Source: Armatimonadota bacterium
GTDB taxonomy: Bacteria; Armatimonadota; Fimbriimonadia; Fimbriimonadales; Fimbriimonadaceae
DNA: 64,000 nucleotides
Reading direction: 5' to 3'
Assembly (NCBI GenBank): GCA_016125185.1
Contig: WGMG01000006.1
Span: 744,001-808,000 of the forward strand
Shown here piece by piece: positions 8,713 to 19,153 of this stretch; within the stretch, counting starts at the first letter, position 1; every line of letters begins with the position of its first letter. The notes below the pieces were generated by a model. The model was not told the DNA's origin. It made no database searches and saw only the letters and a list, made by a program, of their open reading frames with translations. Made by a program: the position numbers and the translations under genes.

Positions 8713-8807
8713 AGCACTTGGTTTGCACCCACTTCGGGGTCGGCGATTCATCGTCCTACCCCGAGTGCAGGCACCCGGGTCTAAGGTCTTTGACCTCCTC
8801 GAGGTCA
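8713..8807 (+). repeat. Three-hairpin REP-like element, copy 2
   Basis: Same orientation and order as copy 1: H1 ACCCACTTCGGGGT (8727-8740), H2 around GAGTGCAGGCACCC (about 8758-8780), then CTAAGGTCT and H3 TGACCTCCTCGAGGTCA (8791-8807). The H2 stem is less perfect than in copy 1. Roughly 100 bases of unremarkable sequence separate copies 1 and 2. Confidence 0.78.
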
Positions 8808-8951
8808 GGGTTCGGGGACATCTCTAAGGTCGCGTCCTGGTAGTGAGGGTTGGAAGAGAGTGTTAGGAACCATCTGCAATTAGATCATGTTCAAAGGCTT
8901 CGAACCGATCAGCCTCTCTTTGTTTGAATAACTTTGCCAACATCTGGAGAT

Positions 8952-9038
8952 CGACCACAAAGTGGTCGCAGACCTTAGCTTGGGGTGCCTGCACCCCAAG
9001 ATTGGATCCCACCCAACAAATGACCCCGAAGTGGGTCA
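8952..9038 (-). repeat. Three-hairpin REP-like element, copy 3 (inverted)
   Basis: On the minus strand it reads H1 TGACCCACTTCGGGGTCA (9021-9038), H2 CTTGGGGTGC/GCACCCCAAG (8979-9000), linker CTAAGGTCT, then H3 CGACCACTTTGTGGTCG (8952-8968). The arms differ from copies 1 and 2, but both sides of each stem change together, so pairing is kept. It lies between copy 2 and the groEL-1 terminator. Confidence 0.75.
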
Positions 9039-9110
9039 CAGAAAATCAGAATTCGGTTCGTGGGGTCTGTTCACGTTCGTACACTTCCTCGGCGAGCGGT
9101 GGAGATCAAC

Positions 9111-9141
9111 AAAAAACGCCCCATCGAAATTCGATGAGGCG
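9111..9141 (-). terminator. Rho-independent terminator of groESL-1
   Basis: On the minus strand a CGCCTCATCGAATTTCGATGGGGCG hairpin (two arms, 9117-9141) is followed by six T (9111-9116). It lies 24 bases after the groEL-1 stop. Confidence 0.85.
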
Positions 9142-9164
9142 TCTTTCGCTTCTAACCCAACCGC

Positions 9165-10775
<1,611 letters not shown>

Positions 10776-11066
10776 TTATTTCTCCACCACTGCCAAAACG
10801 TCGTCGGCGCGAAGGATGACGAAATCATCGCCATCGACCTTCACTTCCGTGCCGCTGTACTTGCCGTAATAGACATGGTCGCCAACCTTGACATCGACCG
10901 GTGCGACCGTGCCGCTGTCCAGCGTCTTGCCAGGGCCAACGGCCAAAACTTCGCCTCGTTGAGGCTTTTCCTGAGCGGTGTCAGGAAGAATGATGCCGCC
11001 AGCAGTCATCTGCTCTTTTTCGGCGGCTTTCACGACGATTCGATCGTGAAGCGGTTTGATCTTCAT
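10776..11066 (-). CDS. groES: Co-chaperonin GroES, copy 1
   Basis: A 96-residue 10-kDa co-chaperonin with [12 protein letters not shown] at the start, the mobile-loop region [21 protein letters not shown] and the C-terminal [16 protein letters not shown]. The start is ATG 11066, with GGAG six bases or so upstream (rc CGGAGAACT). Longer in-frame extensions to 11120 lack homology and would include part of the leader. It is the first gene of groESL-1, caps the GroEL ring, and is likely repressed by HrcA through the CIRCE at 11124-11150. No hrcA gene is in the window. Confidence 0.96.
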   Translation of the reverse strand: MKIKPLHDRIVVKAAEKEQMTAGGIILPDTAQEKPQRGEVLAVGPGKTLDSGTVAPVDVKVGDHVYYGKYSGTEVKVDGDDFVILRADDVLAVVEK

Positions 11067-11123
11067 AGTTCTCCGTATATGAAAAATGGGGTCGCCGGAC
11101 GACCTTTCGCCCGTCGGCACATT

Positions 11124-11150
11124 TTAGCAGTGTACCCCAGAGAGTGCTAA
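11124..11150 (-). promoter_or_regulatory. CIRCE operator (HrcA site) of groESL-1
   Basis: On the plus strand it reads TTAGCAGTG, nine bases, then GAGTGCTAA. The consensus is TTAGCACTC-N9-GAGTGCTAA: one arm is perfect, and the other differs at two positions. It lies 57 bases upstream of the groES-1 start. A TAAAAT on the minus strand (11121-11126) overlaps it and may be the -10 box. Confidence 0.88.
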
Positions 11151-11314
11151 CGACAGGATCGAATCGACTGTTGCAAATTTGGTCCTAATTTGACTGAAAA
11201 GGGAAACAAATACCTTTCAAACACTTCTATTGCGTATGATAGGGTCGGTAAACATTACAAATCGGTCGAACCGATGGATCGGGTGGATCGGCACTTATTA
11301 CAAGGAAGAATTGA

Positions 11315-12364
11315 ATGGTCACATTTGGGGTGATAATCGCGGGCGCCGCGATTCAGGCAAGTCGTGCACAGGACATCCTTGCGCGCAGTAAAGACATATT
11401 AGGGAAGGCGACGACGGTGGTCGGAAGCTTTACCCAGCAGATCGATCAAGGGACAGGCAAAGGCGACTTTCAACTGAAGAAAGATCGCAAAATGGCGCTG
11501 ACTTTTGGTTCGACGCAGGAACTTTGCGATGGCCGGGTTCGCACGACGGTCGATCTGGACGACGGCACCTATACAGTGCGCGACGTGCGGGTCTTCAACC
11601 TTCTGTATCTGCCCGGATTCGAGGCTTTTACGGTGAACGAAGGGCAGACCTTGCTGGATAAGTTCACGAAGGATGCCATTGCGAAGAAGCTCCCGGCGGA
11701 GCCCGCCAACATCGGCATGACAACCTTCGATGGTAAGGAGGCGGCGACCTATACGGTGAGCGGCAACCAGGTGTTTTTGGATGCCAAGACCGCGCTCCCT
11801 CTCGGGGTCGATTTTGTCGGAGACAACTCACTCAAGGTTCGGATGCGGTTCCAGGATGTCAAGCTGGACACGTTGGTGGACGACTCGACGTTCTCCTACA
11901 AACCGGCGGAGAACGATGCGAAGAAGTTGATCACCGAACCGGGAATGGCCAAGGCAGGCGACACGGTGCCGGAAGGGACCGGAGTCGAGTCGATGGACCT
12001 GCTTCGAAAGTTCATGGAGCCGAACAAACTCTCGATCATCATCTTCTTCGACGATAAGAATGGAGCAGATTCGGACCTGTTGAACAAGTTCGATAAGATC
12101 GCGGGTAAGACACCGAGGGGCGTTGGGATCATCGGCGTATCGCGCATTCGCGATTGGCAGAAGATGTTCCGGGGCAAGCCGAAGTTCCCCCTTGTCATCG
12201 ATGCGCAGCTTCCGTCGGACTCCATCGTTTCGCGCTTTGGCGTGACGCGATATCCAACGTTGTACGTGTTGGACGATAAGCGGGTGGTGAGGTACGTTCA
12301 GATCGGCGCCGGGACGGGCGACCTAGATCCCTTCCTCAAGAGCATCGGCATCGCCAACCCATAG
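11315..12364 (+). CDS. Exported LolA-like / thioredoxin-fold fusion protein
   Basis: A 349-residue protein starting at ATG 11315 with AAGGAAG (about 11303-11309) as ribosome binding site and a weak signal peptide (VTFGVIIAGAAIQASRA). Residues about 25-200 follow a LolA/LolB-like outer-membrane lipoprotein carrier pattern (VVGSFTQQIDQG, FEAFTV, LKVRMRFQDVKLD). Residues about 225-345 look like a TlpA/AhpC thioredoxin fold, with LSIIIFFDDKNG, GIIGVSR and the cis-Pro segment RYPTLYVLD. The CxxC expected after the first strand is absent (DDKNGADSD), so the second domain is not an ordinary disulfide reductase. It may be a lipid- or metabolite-binding envelope protein. Confidence 0.65.
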   Translation: MVTFGVIIAGAAIQASRAQDILARSKDILGKATTVVGSFTQQIDQGTGKGDFQLKKDRKMALTFGSTQELCDGRVRTTVDLDDGTYTVRDVRVFNLLYLPGFEAFTVNEGQTLLDKFTKDAIAKKLPAEPANIGMTTFDGKEAATYTVSGNQVFLDAKTALPLGVDFVGDNSLKVRMRFQDVKLDTLVDDSTFSYKPAENDAKKLITEPGMAKAGDTVPEGTGVESMDLLRKFMEPNKLSIIIFFDDKNGADSDLLNKFDKIAGKTPRGVGIIGVSRIRDWQKMFRGKPKFPLVIDAQLPSDSIVSRFGVTRYPTLYVLDDKRVVRYVQIGAGTGDLDPFLKSIGIANP

Positions 12365-12655
12365 GGCGACCCGCATATCGGCCTTGCCGTTCTCCTTAAT
12401 CGGGACCCCCTCGCTTTCGAGGCGGTCCCGCTGTTCTTTTTCCAATAGCGGATTGCGTTTGGCGATGGAAAAGGTGCCGTCGTGGGCGAGCACGCGCCAC
12501 CAGGGAATGTCTTGGGCGTCCATCATCGACATGATTCGTCCCACTTGGCGGCCGGTGAGACCGATACACCGACCGACCGCGCCATAGCTCATCACTTTGC
12601 CTTTCGGAATGGTCTTGACGAACTCATAGACTTCCTGGTGGGTTTCGAATTTCAT
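12323..12655 (-). CDS. Alkyltransferase-like protein (ATL, MGMT family)
   Basis: A 110-residue MGMT-fold DNA-binding domain with GKVMSYGAVGRCIGLTGRQVG and PWWRVLAHDG (51-60). The alkyl-acceptor Cys of MGMT (PCHR) is Trp here (W52), the mark of ATL proteins. These bind O6-alkylguanine and flag it for nucleotide excision repair rather than repairing it. The next residue is also Trp rather than the usual His. The 3' end overlaps the convergent LolA/thioredoxin-fold gene by 42 bases. The 800-residue metalloprotease gene lies just upstream on the same strand. Confidence 0.88.
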   Translation of the reverse strand: MKFETHQEVYEFVKTIPKGKVMSYGAVGRCIGLTGRQVGRIMSMMDAQDIPWWRVLAHDGTFSIAKRNPLLEKEQRDRLESEGVPIKENGKADMRVALWVGDADALEEGI

Positions 12656-12658
12656 CGG

Positions 12659-15061
12659 TTATTCTTGGACGACGTAAGTACCTTCCCCAGCGCCCTTTGC
12701 CGTGATCAAGTTTAGCCCGCGATGGTCGACCGCTTTCGCGACCGGCTTCAGATTCTTGCCCGCTTTGTCGCCGATGAGGAGCGTAAGCCTTGGGCGAGGG
12801 CCACGGCGCGAAATTGGCACTCGGAACTCAAGCGGGCAACCTTCGAGAACAGAAGGCTCATCGGAAAGGATTCGGTAGGCGTGGGAGGGATTGCCCTGCG
12901 AGTCGGCTCCGCTGACCATCGAGGTTTCGGCGATCAGGATTTTGGCGGTCTGCGTTTTTTGGGTGAAAAGACTGAGACCGATTTGACCTGCCGGTCCGAA
13001 CACTTCTCTCGGCCTGCCACCTTTGAGAGTGGCAAGAGTAATAGCGCAGGTGCCAAAGGCGGGTTGGCCGTCTTTCGCGGTGCCGAACACATACACGGTT
13101 CCATTCGCTTCGGGGTAGGTGCCGAAGCGGATCGTCCAAGTGCCGTCGGCATTGGGCGTCACCTTACCGCCATTTCCGGCCCGACCTCCGTCGAGTTCCA
13201 AAACGGCTCGATCTATTTTCTCCAGCTTCTGACTCTTTTCGACGGTGAATTCAAGGCTGGGAACGAGGCGAGCTTCGACGGGAATGGGGAGAAGCCCTCT
13301 GTTTTGAGGGATGATGATTTTGCCCTTGCCCTTGTCAGGACGAACTTGGGCGACAGCTTCGGTGGTGGGTCCCATGACGACGAGCGTGGACGCTAAGGTG
13401 CGGGTGTTGGCGACTGATCCGAGTCGAAGGCCGTCCATGCTTTGTGCGCTGAACGTGTCAAGCCAGTGACTACCCTCGACGGTAATGTTGCCGCCGCTAT
13501 CGGTGGTCCCAATATAGAAGTTGTGCCCTCCGGGGCCGTTTTCCTGCATCCAAACCTTGGCGCCGGCCTCGGCTGAGCCAGAGGAATTGACGACGCGAAG
13601 GTTGCCCGATGGAAGAATGCCCGGGCGGGATGTGCCTTCGAACGAGATCGTCGGCATCATGTAGTTGAGTCCGACCGGAGTGCCACCCATGGTGATCGTG
13701 CCAAGAACCGTGCCCCGGGCGCTAGGGGTGATGAGTTCCGCGGAACCAGGGCGATTCCATCGGCTAACGAGTTTGTCCCAACAGGATTGGGAACCTTGGC
13801 GGGTTCCGTCACGGTGTGGGTTACTGCTGATGGAGCTACAAATTTTGCCTGCGTTCCACTGGCTCCACATCATGCAACTGGCCTTGGGCTGGTTCATTTG
13901 GAAGGGCGAACCCGCGGTGTCGAGCGTGAGGGTGCACTTGAGGTTGCCGTCGTCGTCGGAGTATTCGTCTCGGACATCGAGGCCGTAGTGGCCGAACTCG
14001 TGCGAAAGGGTGGGGGAGTCGTTAGCGCGGCTGAGCATCATGCAGGTGCCGGCAATGTTTTGGCCAAGGAAGCCACCCGTTTGGTTGGGGACGTTCGCGC
14101 GATAACCGTTGTCGGAGACGATGCGACCGTCGGAGTCATCCCAGTTCTGCGACTGCTTGGTGAAGACGACGTGATCGACGAAGAACTGGCCGTCGGTGGC
14201 GTTGTACAGGAACTGCGAAACACCCATGACGAGGTTGATCCATTTGGCGTTGTCAGATGGATGCTCGTCCATTTGGGTGCAGTAGAGAAGGTTGAGGCCG
14301 AAAAGGGCCTGGCGCTTCTTGACGACGACGTTCACCCGGTCGCCGACGACAGAGAATTCTGGGATGGCAGTTCCGCTATTATCGATTCGAACGTTGGTTT
14401 GGTAGACGCGATAGTTCCAATTTTGGGTCGAGTCATCGGAGTGGTGGGATCGATAATAGTCCTGCTCGTGGATTCGGGACCGAGCGATGAGTTGAGATGC
14501 GGAGGTGATAGGGGTTAGGGTCGTGAACTGACCTGCCGCGTTGGTATGCCCGATGTTGACGTTGTTCAGGAAAAGATCTGTATTGGGCTGTGGGCGACCG
14601 ATCTCGTCGTTGACCTGGATGAGAAAGCCGCCGGAACGGCGGAAGGTCGCAAGCGTGCCGGTCGACCATGTCGTGTCACTCTGGAAGAATTGATCGACAT
14701 GTGGGTTGTCGTAGAGCGTTTGAGTACCGCCGAGGACGGTGGCTTTGACTTCCAAACTATTGAATCGCCACTTGTCGTCCTCCATGAAGTCGCGATGGCG
14801 ATTATAGTAGCGAAGCTCGAGATGCTCGATGGAATCGATTTCGAGATCGCGGGGAAGATCGACACCAATGGTCTGGGTCGTCCGGTCCGGGAATCGCTGG
14901 CCTCGGGCGATTTCGATTGGCACCAAGGCGCCAGAGCGGGTGACGACCTTCAGGTCTAACTTGCTTCCATTGCGAAAATCGTCGTCACCAGTCCCAATCC
15001 TAAGGGTCAGGTGGCGAGTCGAAACATGGAAGAACGCAACCGAGATCAGCGCGGCCAGCAT
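12659..15061 (-). CDS. Secreted CLCA-like metalloprotease with N-terminal PLAT-like domain
   Basis: An 800-residue protein with a short hydrophobic leader (MLAALISVAFFHVS). Residues about 17-110 resemble a PLAT/LH2-type beta domain (LTLRIGTGDDDFRNGSKLDL, HLELRYYNR). A middle part includes a carboxypeptidase-regulatory-like repeat. The catalytic segment has HEFGH (354-358) with DEY at 365-367, the HExxH...DEY layout of CLCA-type (M87-like) zinc proteases. Several Cys residues nearby could form disulfides. The last 300 residues look like beta-sandwich repeats. Substrate unknown. It shares the strand with the ATL gene, three bases downstream. The catalytic assignment rests on the motif. Confidence 0.65.
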   Translation of the reverse strand: MLAALISVAFFHVSTRHLTLRIGTGDDDFRNGSKLDLKVVTRSGALVPIEIARGQRFPDRTTQTIGVDLPRDLEIDSIEHLELRYYNRHRDFMEDDKWRFNSLEVKATVLGGTQTLYDNPHVDQFFQSDTTWSTGTLATFRRSGGFLIQVNDEIGRPQPNTDLFLNNVNIGHTNAAGQFTTLTPITSASQLIARSRIHEQDYYRSHHSDDSTQNWNYRVYQTNVRIDNSGTAIPEFSVVGDRVNVVVKKRQALFGLNLLYCTQMDEHPSDNAKWINLVMGVSQFLYNATDGQFFVDHVVFTKQSQNWDDSDGRIVSDNGYRANVPNQTGGFLGQNIAGTCMMLSRANDSPTLSHEFGHYGLDVRDEYSDDDGNLKCTLTLDTAGSPFQMNQPKASCMMWSQWNAGKICSSISSNPHRDGTRQGSQSCWDKLVSRWNRPGSAELITPSARGTVLGTITMGGTPVGLNYMMPTISFEGTSRPGILPSGNLRVVNSSGSAEAGAKVWMQENGPGGHNFYIGTTDSGGNITVEGSHWLDTFSAQSMDGLRLGSVANTRTLASTLVVMGPTTEAVAQVRPDKGKGKIIIPQNRGLLPIPVEARLVPSLEFTVEKSQKLEKIDRAVLELDGGRAGNGGKVTPNADGTWTIRFGTYPEANGTVYVFGTAKDGQPAFGTCAITLATLKGGRPREVFGPAGQIGLSLFTQKTQTAKILIAETSMVSGADSQGNPSHAYRILSDEPSVLEGCPLEFRVPISRRGPRPRLTLLIGDKAGKNLKPVAKAVDHRGLNLITAKGAGEGTYVVQE

Positions 15062-15092
15062 GCCAAGGTTCTAACACCTAGCAAAAGTACTG

Positions 15093-16556
15093 TCAATGCT
15101 TTTCTTTGGTGCGGAGTCCGGTTCCGGGCCTTACGTCTCGAAGTTTGCCGTTTTCGATGACTTGAACTCCGTTGATGAGGACGTGGTGCATACCGATCGA
15201 GGTGAGGGCGGGCTCATCGAAGGTTGCTCGGTCCGAGACGGTCTTGGGATCGAAGACGATGATGTCGGCGTCGCTTCCTCGCTGGACTCGGCCCTTGCGC
15301 TTGAAGTCGGGGCATCGGTGCTCCATTCGCTTGGCGGCCATGATCGTCATTTTGCGGATGGCTTCGGACAGATCGATGAGCTTGAGTTCGCGGCTATAGC
15401 GACCGAGGACACGGCAGAACGTTCCCGCCGAACGAGGGTGGCCGACGCCTTTGGTGAGTCCGCCGTCGCTACCGACCATAGCGCCGTGGTTCTGAATGGC
15501 GGCTTGAACGGCGGCTTCGGGGATGGCGTGGGCAATGACCATACCGCCTGCGGCCCGATACTTCTCGAAGGTTTCTTTGGTGAGGCGCTCGTGGGTTTTA
15601 GCATACTCTAGATCGGGATAGTCGATGCCGAATCGCTGTTGCCAACCCTCGGCGAAAACCTCGGAACTGATGCCGGTTCCGAAGGCGGTGTAGGGGTAGA
15701 AGTCGCAGGTGAGGAAGCGGTACCCGCGCTCGGCCATCGCCTTTTGAGCCCGGTTGATCATCATCAATGCGTCCTTGGTCTGACCGAGGGCCATGCTGGG
15801 GACGTGGACGATGTGAAGGGGGGCGTCGGTCATAAGCGAGAGGGCAACGACCTCTTCGATGGCGGTGAAGACGCTTTGCTCTTCCAGGTAGGTGCCGTAG
15901 CGCATGTGGACGTGACACGAGGCTTCATGCTTTCCGGCGACTTCGAACATGCGGAAGGCCTCCATTCGGGTCGAGCCCGGGACGTATTCGAATCCGTATC
16001 CGACGGCGATCGCACCCTTGCGCAATTGTTCATCGATGATGTTGGCCATCTTGTCGACTTGAGCTGGGGTCGAAGGGGAGAGTTCCGCATCGTGCTCGTT
16101 GCCCATGACCTCGCCGCGAATGGTAGGGTGGCCGACCCCGGCGCCGTAGTTGCAAATTCGGTTGCCCTTCATCGCTTTGTGCCACTGGTCCTGGTCACGG
16201 ACGCCGGCTTCGAGCTGGAGCTTGGTGGTGAGACCGTCGAATACTTGGACCTGATCGTTTTCGAGGTCTTGGCCGTGAGAGATGGGATCGATGAAGCCGG
16301 GAGCGACGACGAGGCCGGTCGCATCGATCGTTTTGCGTCCCTTAATCGGTGTCTTTGAGATGGCGGCGACGGTTCCGCCCCGAATTCCGACATATCGGAT
16401 TCCGTCGGTCTTCGAATCGGGGTCGATCAGGCGTCCGTTGGCGATTACGAGATCGTAGTCGGCGTGGAGGATGGGTGAGAAACCGAGGGAGGATGCGGCC
16501 AGCGCGGAACCTCCAGCGACCAATATCTCTCGGCGGGAGAAACCCGAAGAACTCAT
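15093..16556 (-). CDS. Tat-exported D-aminoacylase-like amidohydrolase
   Basis: The N-terminus SSSGFSRREILVAGGSALA is a Tat-type signal. The body, with DYDLVIANGRLIDPDS, VVAPGFIDPISHGQD, a TIM barrel and the end DADIIVFDPKTVSDRATFDEP, matches N-acyl-D-amino-acid deacylase/dihydroorotase-like amidohydrolases. The usual DxHxH metal motif reads DPISH, so the first His is missing. Later barrel residues (HVHMRYG, HIVHV, HAIPE, SDGG) are kept. ATG 16556 is chosen because it puts the RR motif near the N-terminus; a TTG at 16598 would extend by 14 residues. It may cleave D-amino acid derivatives or a related amide in the periplasm, but activity is uncertain. Confidence 0.78.
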   Translation of the reverse strand: MSSSGFSRREILVAGGSALAASSLGFSPILHADYDLVIANGRLIDPDSKTDGIRYVGIRGGTVAAISKTPIKGRKTIDATGLVVAPGFIDPISHGQDLENDQVQVFDGLTTKLQLEAGVRDQDQWHKAMKGNRICNYGAGVGHPTIRGEVMGNEHDAELSPSTPAQVDKMANIIDEQLRKGAIAVGYGFEYVPGSTRMEAFRMFEVAGKHEASCHVHMRYGTYLEEQSVFTAIEEVVALSLMTDAPLHIVHVPSMALGQTKDALMMINRAQKAMAERGYRFLTCDFYPYTAFGTGISSEVFAEGWQQRFGIDYPDLEYAKTHERLTKETFEKYRAAGGMVIAHAIPEAAVQAAIQNHGAMVGSDGGLTKGVGHPRSAGTFCRVLGRYSRELKLIDLSEAIRKMTIMAAKRMEHRCPDFKRKGRVQRGSDADIIVFDPKTVSDRATFDEPALTSIGMHHVLINGVQVIENGKLRDVRPGTGLRTKEKH

Positions 16557-16716
16557 GATCGCGAGTTTACAACCGAATGGTACAAAATGGCACGACAAAT
16601 GACGCTTGTGCCCATGAATACGTATTTTGTGAGAACGCTTACCTTAGTTTTTCTCGTCTGCTAAAGAATCGTTCTACTTAGACCGATATCAATTTTATCA
16701 CCTGGTGTATTTACCG

Positions 16717-18861
16717 ATGAAACGCTTGTTCGAGAACCTTCCAGTCGCAGCAAAACTCAGCATTGGCTTCCTTGCCTGCATTTTGCTCACCCTTGCAATC
16801 AGCCTCTTTTCGTTTCGTAGCTTCGCAACCTTCGATCGTAATACGATGACCACAATTGGCGATGCCCGATCGATGGGCACCGCTTCCGACATTCAGGTCA
16901 ACACGCTCCTCGCGGTTCGAGCCGCGAAGAATTCTTTGGCCGCGACGAGCAATTCTGACCGATTGAAGTTCAAGAGCGACGTGGATTCCGATTTTCAGAA
17001 GATCGAGGAAAGTCTCAAGACCTTTACGGAAAAGGCCGACACCGATGCCGAAAAGAAAGCAGCAAAAACGTTTACAACCCAGTGGGCGGGCGTGAAGTCT
17101 GGACTTGTACAGGCGGTGGCCTTGGCTTTGGATGGAAAGACGGAGGAAGGTCATCGCGTCATGATTTCGGGAGAGACAGGCATCGACGCGTTTGTGGCTT
17201 CTGTTGAAGACTTCCAGGCGGCTGAGGATCACCAAATCGACACTCTCAAGGCGGAAGAGACGAGTACCATGCAGCAAGTTCGACAGGGCATCATCCTCAT
17301 GCTGTTGGTGTCGGTCGTGGTGGCGGTTGGCATCCTGATCGTCACTGTCAGGTCGATCAAGCGATCCCTGACCATGCTTTCTGGTCGCTTCCGGTCGATC
17401 ATGGATGTGGAGGTTTCCAGCATGGCGCAAGGAATCTCCGCGTTTGCGGAAGGCGATTTGACGGTGGAGGCGAAGAGCTCGACCGAGGCTATGCAGTTAG
17501 GTACCCGCGACGAGTTCGGTCAGATCGCGGACATCTTTGATTCGATGCTGGTGGATCTCCGAAATACGGTTGAGTCCTACAATGCCACCCGAAACTCGCT
17601 CCACGGCGCGGTGACGTCGATCATGGATGCGGAAATTACGCAGCTTCGCGACGGTCTTGAGGCTCTAGCGAAGGGCGATCTGACGGCTCGGGCGGAAACG
17701 ACGACGCAACCGATGAGCACTGACTCCAACGGAAAGAACATTTTTGACCGAATGCTCGGAGACCTGAAAGGTGCGGTTGAGTCTTATAACTTTGCACGCA
17801 ACTCGGTCAGCGACGTGCTTTTCTCGATCCGCGGAAGCTCGTCACAGGTATCGCATATGAGCGAAAGCCTGGCGGCGGCGGCGATGCAGAGCGGCGCTAC
17901 GGCGACCCAGCTTGCGGGTGGAAGCGAAACCCTGGCCAAGAGTGCGGCGAATTCGTCGGCGGTCGTGGCCGAGCTGAACGCTCAGGTTGAGTCGGTGGAA
18001 GTCAGCAGTCGCAACCAGATGGATCTCGTCAAGACGGCGACGCAGTCGCTGGAGCAGACGGCCAACGGAATTTTGGAAGTAACGGACTTGGCCCAAGAAA
18101 TGGCCGAGGTCGCGGCGCAGGGCGGCCTTGCCGTCAACGAAACCGTCGAAGCGATGGTGCGTGTGAATCAGACGGTTCAGGAGTCGGCAGAAAAGGTTAA
18201 GCTCCTCGACAAGAAAGGACAGGAGATCGGCGCCATCGTGAACACGATTGAAGAGATCGCCAACCAGACGAACCTTTTGGCCTTGAATGCGGCGATCGAA
18301 GCAGCACGCGCCGGAGAGCACGGAAAGGGCTTTGCGGTTGTGGCCGACGAGGTTCGCAAACTGGCCGAGCAGGCTAGCAGTTCGACCAAGCTGATCAGCG
18401 GGCTGATCGACTCCGTACGCGAAACAGTGGCGGAGACGGTGCTTTCGATCGAAAGCACGAGTGCAGAGGCTACGGCGGGATCGGCAAAGAGCCGAATTGC
18501 CGGCGAGGCTTTGGCGGGAATCTTGTCGAGCGCGGAGACCGTTGCCACCCGCGCACAAGGGGCGGCAGACTTGACGAAAGAAGCGCGTGTCAACAATGAC
18601 ACGATTGCCCGAGCGGCCAAGGAAAATGCCGTCGTGAGCCAGGAGATGGCTTGTGCGGCGAACAGCGTCGGCGGGGAAGTCTCCTCGGTTGCGGCGATCA
18701 GCGAACAGACGGCGGCGGGCGTTGCCCAGCTAACGATGGCGGTTGAGAGCACGAGCGAAGCGGCGCAGGAACTGGCGGGCCTCAGCGAGGAGCTAACAGA
18801 TTTGATTAATCGGTTTAAGCTGGTGCAAGCGGGGGATGCAGGGCATCTGAAGGCGGCCTAG
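16717..18861 (+). CDS. Methyl-accepting chemotaxis protein
   Basis: A transmembrane chemoreceptor of 714 residues. TM1 is about 12-34, then a periplasmic four-helix sensing region (35-188), TM2 about 190-212, and two HAMP-like segments (about 213-360, with the paired repeats [20 protein letters not shown] and [17 protein letters not shown]). The cytoplasmic signalling hairpin has the tip [45 protein letters not shown] 16717 is preferred over GTG 16705. The ligand is unknown. No che genes are in the window, so it signals to a kinase complex encoded elsewhere. Confidence 0.93.
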   Translation: MKRLFENLPVAAKLSIGFLACILLTLAISLFSFRSFATFDRNTMTTIGDARSMGTASDIQVNTLLAVRAAKNSLAATSNSDRLKFKSDVDSDFQKIEESLKTFTEKADTDAEKKAAKTFTTQWAGVKSGLVQAVALALDGKTEEGHRVMISGETGIDAFVASVEDFQAAEDHQIDTLKAEETSTMQQVRQGIILMLLVSVVVAVGILIVTVRSIKRSLTMLSGRFRSIMDVEVSSMAQGISAFAEGDLTVEAKSSTEAMQLGTRDEFGQIADIFDSMLVDLRNTVESYNATRNSLHGAVTSIMDAEITQLRDGLEALAKGDLTARAETTTQPMSTDSNGKNIFDRMLGDLKGAVESYNFARNSVSDVLFSIRGSSSQVSHMSESLAAAAMQSGATATQLAGGSETLAKSAANSSAVVAELNAQVESVEVSSRNQMDLVKTATQSLEQTANGILEVTDLAQEMAEVAAQGGLAVNETVEAMVRVNQTVQESAEKVKLLDKKGQEIGAIVNTIEEIANQTNLLALNAAIEAARAGEHGKGFAVVADEVRKLAEQASSSTKLISGLIDSVRETVAETVLSIESTSAEATAGSAKSRIAGEALAGILSSAETVATRAQGAADLTKEARVNNDTIARAAKENAVVSQEMACAANSVGGEVSSVAAISEQTAAGVAQLTMAVESTSEAAQELAGLSEELTDLINRFKLVQAGDAGHLKAA

Positions 18862-19153
18862 CGGACCGCCCTCGGTTGACTAGCTTCAACTGGACCCACA
18901 ATGCCTCGGCTTAATGCCGGGGCAGCCCCGTTTGTCAGCTTCTGGCCGCAAGCTACTAGCCTCTGGAACTACGAGCCATCCGACATTAATACTCAATTTC
19001 CTCCCCAACGCTTCGCCTACGGTCTGCTTAGCGACTCCCCCCGGGTAGTAGCGTGGCTAGTGCGCTTTTTCAACATACTGACTCCTTATCGCTTTGTCAC
19101 CTTGAGCCGAGAGAATTGTGCTTCAGGTTGTTAATGTTTTTAACAATGCTAGC
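18862..19153. other. Intergenic region, no convincing gene
   Basis: 292 bases between convergent genes. A 77-codon frame (18901-19134, plus) has no ribosome binding site or recognisable domain. A weak hairpin, CCTCGGC/GCCGGGG, lies near 18904-18920. Nothing else is seen. Confidence 0.5.

Noticed and set aside
8512-9038. CRISPR array
   Set aside because: The repeats are about 100 bases, only three, partly inverted, and unevenly spaced; they are hairpin elements.
16557-16716. c-di-GMP riboswitch before the chemoreceptor
   Set aside because: No GEMM-type conserved motifs could be found in the leader.
18901-19134. 77-codon plus-strand frame
   Set aside because: No ribosome binding site, no domain; between convergent genes.
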